NCBI GenBank assembly: GCA_013298025.1
Contig: JAAFJE010000001.1
Location: 62,001 to 126,000 of the forward strand
DNA length: 64,000 nucleotides
Reading direction: 5' to 3'
DNA from: Cytophagales bacterium
Lineage (GTDB): Bacteria > Bacteroidota > Bacteroidia > Cytophagales > Spirosomataceae
Part shown: positions 41,868-52,169 of the stretch, in pieces
Numbering within the stretch: position 1 is the first letter of the stretch
Layout of the letters: the number at the start of each line of letters is the position of its first letter
Made by a program: the position numbers and the translations under genes
Notes under the pieces: generated by a model
The model's input: only the letters and a program-made list of their open reading frames with translations
The model's database searches: none
Told to the model about the DNA's origin: nothing

Positions 41868-42317
41868 TTAGCAACAACCACCGCCAGGTGTGCAACTGGC
41901 TTGTGCAGGACTTGCCACAGCTTCCAGAACGCCACAGGCTTCTCTGGCCAAGCAAGCCGTTTGCTTACTCAACAACAAAAAGTTTGTGCCATCAAAGCCC
42001 AATTCGTATTTGCCAATGGTATCGCCTTGGTATTCCACTTCTATCGCCCAATCGCCCAAGCCCAATTTTCTCTCAGCTAAAGCAATGATGTTCAATAATT
42101 TTTTAGGTTTCAACCGATGCTCATAATCGTTGGCATCCCAAAGCTGAAAACTCACTACTTTGTCGAGGCGTTCTTTGCCACCACAGTCGATAAAATGCTT
42201 GGTAATAACCCCCACTTCGGTTACATGAAAATGCTCTGGAACGAATGCCCCAGAAGGTAATTGAAAGTTTACGCCTTCTACGTTGGCAAGGTATTGCTTG
42301 ATTTCTGAAAGTAACAT
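41868..42317 (-). CDS. DUF6428-like protein
   Basis: 149 residues, cytosolic. The motifs VPEHFHVTEVGVITKHFIDCGG, VSFQLWDANDYEHRL and KLLNIIALAERKLGL match my memory of DUF6428, a family often found near arsenic or metal genes. The C-terminal end is Cys-rich (ASCTPGGGCC), possibly metal-binding. No metal-resistance genes are next to it here, so the role is open. It converges on the tRNA gene. Confidence 0.7.
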   Translation of the reverse strand: MLLSEIKQYLANVEGVNFQLPSGAFVPEHFHVTEVGVITKHFIDCGGKERLDKVVSFQLWDANDYEHRLKPKKLLNIIALAERKLGLGDWAIEVEYQGDTIGKYELGFDGTNFLLLSKQTACLAREACGVLEAVASPAQASCTPGGGCC

Positions 42318-42603
42318 AGCTGTTGAATTGTTTTCTTATTTATTTATCGCAATATTACGATGATAAAAATTCATATTCAACAAAAACTTCAAAAATTTTA
42401 GATAACATAGCAAAAATCATATTACGGTTGCGTAATTTTTTTTACTTTTAGGGCGATTAACTCGTTGAGTGAAGGAGTGATAGGGGGAGTATGTAGCCTA
42501 CAACATAAATTTTTCGTAAAAATTTGAACTAAAAAAGAAATAATCTTGTAAGTTTATAGAGTTATTAGAGTATTTTGTTTCATCATTCAAAACCATTTTA
42601 ACC

Positions 42604-43239
42604 ATGTCATTACGATTAGGAGATATTGCCCCAGACTTTACGGCGGCTACTACACAGGGTACAATCAATTTTCATGAGTGGATTGGCGATTCTTGGGCTT
42701 TGCTCTTTAGCCATCCAGCCGATTTTACGCCTGTATGTACTACAGAATTGGGCAAAACAGCTTTGTTGAAAGGAGAATTTGAGAAAAAAGGCGTAAAAGT
42801 AATAGCGGTGTCGGTCGATGACCTCGATTCTCATACCAAATGGATTCCAGATATTGAAGAGGTAAACGGCGTGTCTGTAAACTTCCCCATCATTGCCGAT
42901 GAAGGCCGCAACGTAGCCACTCTTTACGATATGATTCACCCGAATGCTTCTGAAAAAGCAACAGTACGCTCGGTGTTTATTATTGGCCCAGATAAAAAAA
43001 TCAAATTGACGCTTACGTATCCAGCTTCAACGGGTCGTAATTTCCAAGAGTTGTTGCGTGTGATTGATTCTTTACAATTGACGGCCAATTACCAAGTGGC
43101 GACACCAGCCGACTGGAAAGATGGCGAAGATGTGATTATCACGCCAGCCGTTAAAACAGAAGACGCTGCCGCCAAATTCCCGAAAGGATTTACGGTTATC
43201 AAACCTTATTTGCGTACTACGCCACAGCCTAACAAATAG
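42604..43239 (+). CDS. 1-Cys peroxiredoxin (Prx6 type)
   Basis: 211 residues. The peroxidatic motif DFTPVCTTE places the catalytic Cys45, and no other cysteine occurs in the chain, so it is a true 1-Cys enzyme that needs an outside thiol to be reduced. The C-terminal Prx6 extension (QVATPADWKDGEDVIITPAV) is present. It removes hydrogen peroxide and organic peroxides in the cytoplasm. A near-match TAATCTTG lies about 60 bases upstream. It ends with a strong terminator and stands alone. Confidence 0.95.
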   Translation: MSLRLGDIAPDFTAATTQGTINFHEWIGDSWALLFSHPADFTPVCTTELGKTALLKGEFEKKGVKVIAVSVDDLDSHTKWIPDIEEVNGVSVNFPIIADEGRNVATLYDMIHPNASEKATVRSVFIIGPDKKIKLTLTYPASTGRNFQELLRVIDSLQLTANYQVATPADWKDGEDVIITPAVKTEDAAAKFPKGFTVIKPYLRTTPQPNK

Positions 43240-43260
43240 TTGGGAGTGCTGTTGTACTTG

Positions 43261-43306
43261 ACGCATTGTTGCAGATGACGCATCCGCAACAATGCGTTTC
43301 TTTTTT
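43261..43306 (+). terminator. Terminator of the peroxiredoxin gene
   Basis: 12-bp stem ACGCATTGTTGC (43261-43272) / GCAACAATGCGT (43286-43297), then TTCTTTTTT. Confidence 0.9.
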
Positions 43307-43356
43307 ATCCTTGTTCAAAAAGAAACCATAAAGTTTTCAGGTTTATACCTTTTTTT

Positions 43357-43364
43357 TATTTTTG
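43357..43364 (+). promoter_or_regulatory. Putative -7 promoter element for the GH25 gene
   Basis: TATTTTTG, an exact TAnnTTTG, only 5 bases before the ATG at 43370. It would give a very short or nearly absent leader, and it makes a start at 43292 unlikely. Confidence 0.4.
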
Positions 43365-43369
43365 TAGTC

Positions 43370-44173
43370 ATGAAAGAAAAACTCCTGTCATACTACATTA
43401 AGCTTCCTCGAAACCTGAAAATTGCTCTTTTGATTTCGAGCTTCTTATTACTCATCTACTTGGTTTTTCGTATCCTTTTAGGCATCATTCATTTCTTTAC
43501 CGATACCAATCCTAATCAATGGAAAAAAATCTCGGAGGTGGGTATTTCACTCCCCTTACGCTATGCGGTGCATGGCATTGATGTGTCGCATCATAATGGC
43601 GAAATCAATTGGAAACAAGTAACCAAAATGCGTTTTGCCGATACCTACAAAATAGAATTTGCTTTTCTGAAAGCAACCGAAGGCATTACCCACGCCGACC
43701 GCCAATTTGACCGCAATTGGGAACACGCCCACAAAATGGGGCTCAAGCGTGGGGCGTACCATTTCTATATTGCTTGGCGTGACCCCGTCGGACAAGCCCA
43801 AAACTTTATCAATTCGGTAAAACTCGAAAAAGGCGATTTAGCTCCTGTGCTAGACGTAGAGCAAAATGCCTTGAAACCCGACGACCAAATTATCGAAGAA
43901 ATTGGCGTATGGTTGCAATTGGTAGAAAAGCATTTTGGCAAAAAGCCCATTATTTATACCAATCCTAATTTTTACAAAAAATTTATCAAAGGTCATTACG
44001 ACGACTATCCGCTTTGGATTGCCGATTATTCCAACGAAGAATTGAAAAAATACAACGATAACCTTTTGTTTTGGCAACACAACAAAAAGGGTAGGGTTGA
44101 AGGCATTGAAAGCACCGTAGATTTTAATGTATTTTTAGGTACGCTCGCCGAATTGCAAGCCTTGTGCTTGTGA
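43370..44173 (+). CDS. Membrane-anchored GH25 muramidase (lysozyme)
   Basis: 267 residues from the ATG at 43370 (MKEKLLSYYIKLPRN). One N-terminal membrane helix (about 17-40) anchors a GH25 domain with YAVHGIDVSHHNGEINW, FAFLKATEGITHAD, GAYHFYIAWRDPV, the catalytic acids in PVLDVEQN and the closing FWQHNKK...TVDFNVF. GH25 enzymes cleave the beta-1,4 bond of N-acetylmuramic acid in peptidoglycan. The frame extends upstream to 43292, but a promoter element overlaps it and the peroxiredoxin terminator lies at 43261-43306. Likely a cell-wall remodelling enzyme. Confidence 0.9.
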   Translation: MKEKLLSYYIKLPRNLKIALLISSFLLLIYLVFRILLGIIHFFTDTNPNQWKKISEVGISLPLRYAVHGIDVSHHNGEINWKQVTKMRFADTYKIEFAFLKATEGITHADRQFDRNWEHAHKMGLKRGAYHFYIAWRDPVGQAQNFINSVKLEKGDLAPVLDVEQNALKPDDQIIEEIGVWLQLVEKHFGKKPIIYTNPNFYKKFIKGHYDDYPLWIADYSNEELKKYNDNLLFWQHNKKGRVEGIESTVDFNVFLGTLAELQALCL

Positions 44174-44200
44174 GTCTTTACTGTCGTTTTTGTACTTTTG
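44168..44200 (+). promoter_or_regulatory. Putative promoter of pgi
   Basis: TTG at 44168-44170 and TACTTTTG at 44193-44200 with 22 bases between, close to the Bacteroidota consensus, 57 bases before the pgi start. The upstream part overlaps the end of the GH25 gene. Confidence 0.6.
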
Positions 44201-44244
44201 TATCACAATCCCTTTTTATACCAATGTAGCCCTTGGCTACTTAA

Positions 44245-45903
<1,659 letters not shown>

Positions 45904-45963
45904 GAAGGCTTTTGGCAATAGATTTTTGAAATAAAACTTCGGAATAAAATCGACCTTATTAGA

Positions 45964-46011
45964 AAAAGAGGCTGACTCTCAACAACGTTTTGAGACAGCC
46001 TCTTTTGTTTA
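45964..46011 (+). terminator. Terminator of pgi
   Basis: Stem AAAAGAGGCTG (45964-45974) / CAGCCTCTTTT (45996-46006), reinforced by an inner CTCAA/TTGAG, followed by GTTT. Confidence 0.88.
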
Positions 46012-46081
46012 TTTAAGAATGATTACTTGTCTTTGTATGGAATATGCTATGCTTTTAGTTTAAATTTTGCCATCGTTTTAT

Positions 46082-46151
46082 GGGGTCGCCTAGACGGGGT
46101 CGCCTAGACGGGGTCGCCTAGACGGGGTCGCCTAGACGGGGTCGCCCAGAC
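46082..46151. repeat. 14-bp minisatellite, five copies
   Basis: GGGGTCGCCTAGAC is repeated exactly four times (46082-46137), then once with one change, CCCAGAC (46138-46151), followed by a shortened GGGGAGAC (46152-46159). The array is much richer in G and C than its surroundings. It has no open-frame or CRISPR character: there are no unique spacers. Confidence 0.95.
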
Positions 46152-46336
46152 GGGGAGACGGGGTAATGATAAAGTTTTGATAATTGGTGCGTCATTTCGC
46201 ACGTGTTGTTGGTGCTTTTCAGCAACAACGGCGGGGCGTGTTACATTCAGGTTGACCATTCTGCAAAGAAAATTTACCATTCTCAAAAAAAAATAGCCAT
46301 TCTTCCTAAGTATCGTTAATTTGTGTAAAAGTGAAA

Positions 46337-46344
46337 TATCTTTG
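46337..46344 (+). promoter_or_regulatory. Putative -7 promoter element for the ygiB/ygiC-like pair
   Basis: TATCTTTG, exact TAnnTTTG, 41 bases before the start. A TTTG at 46320-46323 is only 13 bases upstream, too close for a standard -33. Confidence 0.45.
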
Positions 46345-46385
46345 AGTAATTAACCAAAACCAATATTCCCAATCTTTAGATTACG

Positions 46386-47045
46386 ATGACACCCTTCCGA
46401 CAACATTCGTTTATTCGTCAAATAAAAGACATAACTGTTAGTAGCACTCTAGCTTTTTTGGTCTTAGGAAATACTGTTTTACTGCAAAGCTGCGATAGCG
46501 CTGAGCAAGATAATGGAGATTACGAAGAAGTAGAAGTATATAACAAAGGTGTACGCACATACATTTCGGAGGTCTCACGAGGTGATTTCAAAATAACGAA
46601 AGAAGAAAGTGTTCCTGCCAATAGTTCTGTAGCAATTGTTACGTATTTAGATGGCACAAAAGATACGCTTTCACCAAGGGCAGTGAAGGCACTCATCGAC
46701 AACGAAATCACAACGCACAGTAGTTCAATTGGGCAAAGCAATAACCTCTCTAATGCCTTACTTTTTGGCGGTATGGGCTATCTGCTCGCCAAAACACTAA
46801 GTCCTAGTTACTCAAGTTTTCGTCCAGATATGATGAATAATTTTAATCATAACCAAGATACCAACGACAGAAACAGGCATCGCAACAGTAGCACATTCAG
46901 CCGTTATTTTGTATCGAAAAAAACCTTTGAACAATCAAGAGGAATCCATGAGCATATCAATAGCTCCAGAACCGTAAGCTCTCGCCCAACAGGAGGAAAA
47001 AGCGGCTTTTTCCGTAGCTCAAGCCACGGTGGGTTTCATGGGTAA
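46386..47045 (+). CDS. YgiB-like lipoprotein
   Basis: 219 residues. The N terminus has a basic segment, a hydrophobic stretch (SSTLAFLVLGNTVLL) and a lipobox cysteine (LLQSC), so it should be lipidated. A short Gly-rich hydrophobic part (NALLFGGMGYLLAKTL) and a Ser/Arg/Gly-rich tail follow. The same layout, lipobox then a central Gly/Met-rich stretch then a Ser/Thr/Gly tail, occurs in E. coli YgiB, which is also the neighbour of YgiC. Sequence similarity is slight, so the name rests mainly on layout and on the 44-base gap to a YgiC homologue. Function unknown. Confidence 0.6.
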   Translation: MTPFRQHSFIRQIKDITVSSTLAFLVLGNTVLLQSCDSAEQDNGDYEEVEVYNKGVRTYISEVSRGDFKITKEESVPANSSVAIVTYLDGTKDTLSPRAVKALIDNEITTHSSSIGQSNNLSNALLFGGMGYLLAKTLSPSYSSFRPDMMNNFNHNQDTNDRNRHRNSSTFSRYFVSKKTFEQSRGIHEHINSSRTVSSRPTGGKSGFFRSSSHGGFHG

Positions 47046-47089
47046 TATCTTTTACTTTAAACTTTTATTTAGCAGTATAAACGATTGAA

Positions 47090-48262
47090 ATGAAATTTAG
47101 CAAACTACATATTTCGCCTACACAAACCTTACAAAGGGCTGGTTGGGACTGGATGCTTGGCGAAAGTACCCTTCCTTATGTAACAGATGAAATGATATTG
47201 GTGTCCACAACAGAAGCAGATGCCTATTTTCAAGTGGTAAATCAACTGTATGAAATGTATGTTGAGGCCGCTCAATATGTATTAGACCATCAGCTTTGGA
47301 ATGAAATGGGGATTCCTTCTAATCTTATTCCTTTGATTGAGTATTCTTGGCAAAACGAAAATCATTGGCATATTTATGGACGATTTGATTTGAGCGGAGG
47401 ACTTGATGGGCAACCCATCAAATTGATTGAGTTTAATGCCGACACCGCTACGTGCATTCCAGAAACAGCCATTGTGCAATGGGCTTCGTTGAAAGCAAAC
47501 GGATTCGATGAAGCCGCCCAGTTTAATACCTTATACGAATCTTTAGTGAATCAATTTCGAGAACTCAAACGCCAAAACCGTCATCTTACACCAACCTTGC
47601 TTATTTCGACAATGGAAGGTTTTCCAGAAGACGATACCAACGTACAAGTACTAGGAGAAGCCGCCTCGGAAGCTGGTTTTGAAGTGGCGTTTGAGTATAT
47701 TGAAAAGGTAGAGTTTTCGGCAACGGAAGGGATTTTTAAGCAAAATGAAACTGATGGGCGTTTTACGAGGTATGATTTTTGGTTTAAATTAGTGCCTTGG
47801 GAATACATTGCCTGGGACGAGCCAGCCTTAGCCGACATCCTAACACCATTGGTTTGTGCCAACAAAGTAGTGGTGATAAATCCAGCTTATACACTTTTGT
47901 TTCAATCGAAAGGAATGTTGAAAATACTATGGGACTTGTACCCCAATCATCCTTTACTGTTGGCTGCGAGCAAGGAAGCGTTGAAAGATGGACTCAGCGT
48001 ACAAAAGGTTTTATTTGGGCGAGAAGGGGCAAATGTAAGTATTGTATCAGCGAATGGAGAAACCCTTGCACAGAAAACGGGCGAGTATTTCGAGCAATCC
48101 TCTATTTATCAGGCATATACCGAATTTGTAAAAGATACGGCAGGCTTTTCTTATCAAGCTGGAGTTTTTATCGCAGGAGAAGCTTGTGGCTTAGGTTTTA
48201 GGAAAGGAGGAAAAATTATTGATAATACCGCTCAATTTTGTGGACACATGATTGAAGACTAA
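47090..48262 (+). CDS. Glutathionylspermidine synthase-like ATP-grasp protein (YgiC/YjfC family)
   Basis: 390 residues matching the synthetase half of glutathionylspermidine synthase: AGWDWMLGESTLPYV at the start, HIYGRFDLSGG, IKLIEFNADTATCIPE, WFKLVPWEYIAWDEPALADIL, NPAYTLLFQSKGMLKILWDLYPNHPLLL and the metal-binding AGVFIAGEACGLGFRKGGKIIDN. The family ligates peptides to amines with ATP; YgiC-type proteins lack the amidase domain and do not make glutathionylspermidine as far as known. It lies directly downstream of the YgiB-like lipoprotein, repeating the E. coli gene order. Confidence 0.87.
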   Translation: MKFSKLHISPTQTLQRAGWDWMLGESTLPYVTDEMILVSTTEADAYFQVVNQLYEMYVEAAQYVLDHQLWNEMGIPSNLIPLIEYSWQNENHWHIYGRFDLSGGLDGQPIKLIEFNADTATCIPETAIVQWASLKANGFDEAAQFNTLYESLVNQFRELKRQNRHLTPTLLISTMEGFPEDDTNVQVLGEAASEAGFEVAFEYIEKVEFSATEGIFKQNETDGRFTRYDFWFKLVPWEYIAWDEPALADILTPLVCANKVVVINPAYTLLFQSKGMLKILWDLYPNHPLLLAASKEALKDGLSVQKVLFGREGANVSIVSANGETLAQKTGEYFEQSSIYQAYTEFVKDTAGFSYQAGVFIAGEACGLGFRKGGKIIDNTAQFCGHMIED

Positions 48263-48289
48263 AAGCCATATTGACTGGGTGTAAATAGC

Positions 48290-48327
48290 AGGCAAACGCA
48301 TGAATAGCTGCTCTCATACGTTTGCCT
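48290..48327. terminator. Hairpin between convergent genes
   Basis: AGGCAAACG (48290-48298) pairs with CGTTTGCCT (48319-48327). There is no clear T tract, so the terminator role is likely but not certain. Confidence 0.55.
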
Positions 48328-48348
48328 ACTAAAATACACTTATGAAAG

Positions 48349-51300
48349 TTACTCCTCAAAACGCTTAAAAATCTTTTTGGCTGCCAGTGATGCCATCGCC
48401 ATAATTGTCAGTTGCGGGTTTACGCCAAGGCTTGTCGGAAACACCGACGCATCGGCTACAAACACGTTATCAAATCCTTCTAAAGCAAAGTTTGTATCGA
48501 CAACCTTGCCATATTCGTAATTGTTGCTTGCCATTCTGTTGCCTCCTTGTGGGTGTGCAGTTCCCATAAATAAATCGCTTGTTTGCAAAGGGTAAGCTTC
48601 TAAGGCTTGCAAGAAATCGTTTACACGAGCTTGGTTTTGTAAATCAAGTAAAACACCTGGCTTGGTCGGGACAATCACTTCTAATGCCCCTGCTTCTTTA
48701 CCCAAAGCAATGAGGGTTTTAATAGCAAACTTGATTCTTTCTATATCTCTTTCACCTAGCGTATAGCTAAAGGCTTGTCCGTTGAGCAAATCGGCTTGTG
48801 CCTGAATTGTACCTTGGTTTTCAGAACCAATCAATGCTCCAAAATTCAACAATTTGGCATATTCTTGCATAAAAGCATCTCGTTTGTCGAAGACAAAAGG
48901 CATACAAGCCAAGGCAAATGCTGCTGGCGGATTGAAGTAGGTTTCAAAATACACACTTTTTTGGGCTTCTTGCTTGGGTTCAAGCACGTGGCTGTAAAGC
49001 GTAATTTGCTCGCCATCGTATGCCTTGAGAGTATCGGCAAAACGAAAAGCCAGAGGCATCCCAAAATTACAAGAAACCTCTTGTCCGACCAATGGATTAT
49101 TTACTTGGCTACGCATCAAAAAGTGGCTACTGGCAATGACCCCTCCCGATACAATCAGGGCTTTGTTGATGTGTACTAGCTGGGTTTGTCCGTTGTCGGC
49201 ACGCAAAAGTACAGATTCGGCTTTACGGTTGTCGGCACCTGGAATAAATCTGGCGGCCGTCCAATTGGCTACTACTTTTACGCCCCAAGCTTCTGCCCAA
49301 GGAATATAGGTTTCGAGCATCGAGCGTTTGCGGAGTTTTTTATTACCCAAATTCCAATTGCCATCGCCGATGTTGTGCAGGTGGTTTACTTTTACAACGG
49401 CAGGCGTTTGGAGCGGTGCTTGAGTGTTGGTAGCATTATAGCCTTGTACGCCTTTTTTGAATAAATTTTCTACGGTTTGATTAATGCCCACGTCGTCTAA
49501 TGGGCGAATTTGTAGCTCTTCCTCAATGTTATCATACTCGGCAACAATGGCTTGGGTGTCTATGCCGTATGCTTGTTGCCATAGTTCCTCAATTTCTTTG
49601 GGCATCCGAAAACACACGGCATTGTTGCTCACCGTTGTACCGCCCACACATTCGCCTTGCAGGACAGTCATGGTAAATTGCTTGGTTTGCTGCAAACCGC
49701 CTTCTTTGTAGATTTTTTTCATCATTTCCAATTCATTATCTTGGAAATCTTGATACGCCTGCAAACGGCTACCTCTTTCTACAATAACAATTTTACTGGC
49801 CGCTTTTCTAACGGCTTCTTCATCTATGATACCTTGGGCATTGGTGTATTTTTGTTTGAGGCAAGTGACTAAACGATACGCCGCCGAAGCACCTCCAGCA
49901 CCAGAGCCAATAATGAGATAATCTACTTCTGAAGGCATCGTGGCTTCTTCTACGGTAGTGCTGATGCGTGGGGCTACTAGCCAAGGATTGTTCGATACAG
50001 GTGCATAATTGTTTTTGTCTAAATGGTCTTTAGGCAAATCGGCAATATGCTGAAAAGGAGGGCGTTGGCTTGGTTGGTCTGTTTGAAGGCGGTCACGGGC
50101 ATCAACGGGTACATAGCCTATTTGCTGACGAATGGTTGTGTTAGAAAAAAAAGCAAAGCCTGTAAGGGCATTCAACGATAAGCCAATTTGGTACGACAGT
50201 TCGGCTAATAATGGCATACGAGAACGCTGGCGTTGTGCTTGATTTCTGAAAATATATTTTTGTAAAAAATAGCGTTGTTCTTCTCTCGCCATCGACGAAA
50301 AAGGTGGGTGCATTCCCCAAAGTGTATTAAAGATGTGTTCGAGCAGACCGAAAGGCACATTCAGTAATCCTCGCTTTCGTCCTCTAATACCGCCTACGTA
50401 TTGGTCGATTGCCGTCACAAAACGGGCGTAATTGTCGATATGTTGGGTTAAACCTTGGTCTTTTGCACCCAAAGTATCGAGCAAGGCGGTTATATTGGTG
50501 ATGGCTGACGCACTGAGGGTATTGAAACTACAATCAATGCGGTAATAGAGTTGTCTGGCATAATAAACCCATCCGGCTACGGCTAGACTAAAAAAGGCGT
50601 ATAAGCCCAAATACCAGTCGATATGCTTAAATACACCATATTGATTGCTAATACTCACGTCGCTGCATACAATCCAGCCGCAGGCAATGATTGCCCCCAA
50701 TACCAAGGGAAAAATGAGGAGGTTGTTGAGGTGTTGGCGAAGGTCTTCCCGTTTGATAAGCAAGAACGTAATTGTACCCAAGGTGATAAATAGCGTAATG
50801 GTATTGCCCACCATAGGGTCGGGTTCTGCAAAAATAATCCCAAATCCTTCGGTCGGATTTGCCCACAAACGAGTGCCTAAAATGCCTAATCCGATTCCAA
50901 AAAAAATGACCGTCAAAGCGATGTAGGTCCAACGAAGCAAGGTAAGTGGAATAGAGTAATTGATAGGAAAATCTTTTTGCCCAGTCCACAACAGTCGGTC
51001 TTTTTTATATTTGAATAAAACAAATACAAAAATCAATAGCAATGAGCCTTCCACAAAGGTAGAAGTAAGCAAATAGTCACGGTAAGAGATGCTTGGGTTC
51101 TCACTTAGGTAAAAAAGCAAGGTAAAACCTGTAGAAAAAAAATGACCTGCTACCAAAATCAAACACACGTAATAACGCAACTGACGGTTGTAAGCACCCA
51201 AAAATGCCAGCATAATCATGAGCCATTCTTTGATAAAGGTATTAACAGCCAATGCGTTGTTGGCATTGCTCATCGTAATCATGTATTGCAGTTGTTCGGG

Positions 51301-51948
51301 CCAAGCACTTACACCCAACTGTCCTAGGGCCATCACCGCCCAAAAGCCCAGATAGCCAAAGCCTGCCAAGCGTAACAGCAAAAAACCTATATCTCTTCGG
51401 GGTTTTTCGAGGCTTTCATGGGCCCAATCTTGCTCGAAAAGTGCTTGATATGCTGCCGACGAAGGATTGGTGTCGGTGCTTGGAAACAATAGACTTGCTA
51501 ATAGTCGAGCAACAAACAAGGCCACAACTACACTTACTATACTCAAGCATACAAGCGAACCAAGTATCTGAAGCATTGGCAGCGACAGGTAGGGCAACTG
51601 CCATGTCCAAAGAACAGGATTGCCTATTTTGCCTTGGTGGTAAAGCGAAAGTTCAAGTAAAAAAAGAGGAATGCTGTACAGCACCATTAAAAAAATACTA
51701 CTCGATTTGCGTAAGACAAACAGCACCGCCGAAGTGGTGAGTTGATACAGAAGAATGCCCAAGAAGAGGAGCGTCGAGTTGTTGGCTTGCCAGTGTATCC
51801 ATTGTAGGCTGGTAGTAAGCCATAAAAATGTGCCAAGAAAACCAATACTAACCAACGATAAAAGTCCCCAGCCCTTCGTAAACGTGGGGGCATCTAAGGG
51901 GTCGTGGGGGGTATAGCCTTGTAGGTTTAACAAAACAGGTAGTTTCAT
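48349..51948 (-). CDS. Membrane-domain/GMC oxidoreductase fusion protein
   Basis: 1199 residues. The first about 465 residues contain roughly ten to twelve membrane helices in a pattern I cannot assign to a known family. A helical soluble segment follows (about 475-640), then a complete GMC flavoenzyme: VDYLIIGSGAGGASAAYRL (FAD-binding, near 671), IVIVERGSR, LQGECVGGTTVSNNAVCFRMP, ALIVSGGVIASSHFLMRS, and the C-terminal GTAHPQGGNRM and VADASVFPTSLGVNPQLTIMAMA. GMC enzymes oxidise alcohols, often using a His/His or His/Asn pair. GMC enzymes usually stand alone or pair with a separate small subunit or cytochrome; a fusion to a large membrane domain is unusual. It may pass electrons into the membrane, but this is speculation. 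Confidence 0.85.
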   Translation of the reverse strand: MKLPVLLNLQGYTPHDPLDAPTFTKGWGLLSLVSIGFLGTFLWLTTSLQWIHWQANNSTLLFLGILLYQLTTSAVLFVLRKSSSIFLMVLYSIPLFLLELSLYHQGKIGNPVLWTWQLPYLSLPMLQILGSLVCLSIVSVVVALFVARLLASLLFPSTDTNPSSAAYQALFEQDWAHESLEKPRRDIGFLLLRLAGFGYLGFWAVMALGQLGVSAWPEQLQYMITMSNANNALAVNTFIKEWLMIMLAFLGAYNRQLRYYVCLILVAGHFFSTGFTLLFYLSENPSISYRDYLLTSTFVEGSLLLIFVFVLFKYKKDRLLWTGQKDFPINYSIPLTLLRWTYIALTVIFFGIGLGILGTRLWANPTEGFGIIFAEPDPMVGNTITLFITLGTITFLLIKREDLRQHLNNLLIFPLVLGAIIACGWIVCSDVSISNQYGVFKHIDWYLGLYAFFSLAVAGWVYYARQLYYRIDCSFNTLSASAITNITALLDTLGAKDQGLTQHIDNYARFVTAIDQYVGGIRGRKRGLLNVPFGLLEHIFNTLWGMHPPFSSMAREEQRYFLQKYIFRNQAQRQRSRMPLLAELSYQIGLSLNALTGFAFFSNTTIRQQIGYVPVDARDRLQTDQPSQRPPFQHIADLPKDHLDKNNYAPVSNNPWLVAPRISTTVEEATMPSEVDYLIIGSGAGGASAAYRLVTCLKQKYTNAQGIIDEEAVRKAASKIVIVERGSRLQAYQDFQDNELEMMKKIYKEGGLQQTKQFTMTVLQGECVGGTTVSNNAVCFRMPKEIEELWQQAYGIDTQAIVAEYDNIEEELQIRPLDDVGINQTVENLFKKGVQGYNATNTQAPLQTPAVVKVNHLHNIGDGNWNLGNKKLRKRSMLETYIPWAEAWGVKVVANWTAARFIPGADNRKAESVLLRADNGQTQLVHINKALIVSGGVIASSHFLMRSQVNNPLVGQEVSCNFGMPLAFRFADTLKAYDGEQITLYSHVLEPKQEAQKSVYFETYFNPPAAFALACMPFVFDKRDAFMQEYAKLLNFGALIGSENQGTIQAQADLLNGQAFSYTLGERDIERIKFAIKTLIALGKEAGALEVIVPTKPGVLLDLQNQARVNDFLQALEAYPLQTSDLFMGTAHPQGGNRMASNNYEYGKVVDTNFALEGFDNVFVADASVFPTSLGVNPQLTIMAMASLAAKKIFKRFEE

Positions 51949-52169
51949 AGGAATTGTATTTAGGTAAACTATACGTGAATTTAAGGATGTTGTCCAGAAA
52001 TACTATTTTTTCTAACTTTATTTAGTAAACGGTCAAGCCGAAGACCTTGACGAATGATAAGAAGTAGGGAAAAATGAGAAAAAACTTCGTTTTAGTGAGA
52101 TAAATGTTTAATTTAGCAAAGAGTAGTCAATAGTTTCATGCTTACCGTGCTTAATAGAAAATACAAACA

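Larger units (their letters stand above)
45904..46385. other. pgi to ygiB-like intergenic region
   Basis: 482 bases without a gene. It contains the pgi terminator, the 14-bp minisatellite (46082-46151) and a candidate promoter element TATCTTTG at 46337-46344 for the next gene. Confidence 0.7.

Noticed and set aside
43292-43369. Upstream extension of the GH25 gene
   Set aside because: Overlaps the peroxiredoxin terminator and a TAnnTTTG element; the ATG at 43370 gives a normal anchor helix.
46082-46159. Possible CRISPR array
   Set aside because: The 14-bp units are directly adjacent with no unique spacers; it is a simple minisatellite.
47797-48201. Second open frame inside the YgiC-like gene
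   Set aside because: It is in another frame of a conserved coding region and shows no own features.
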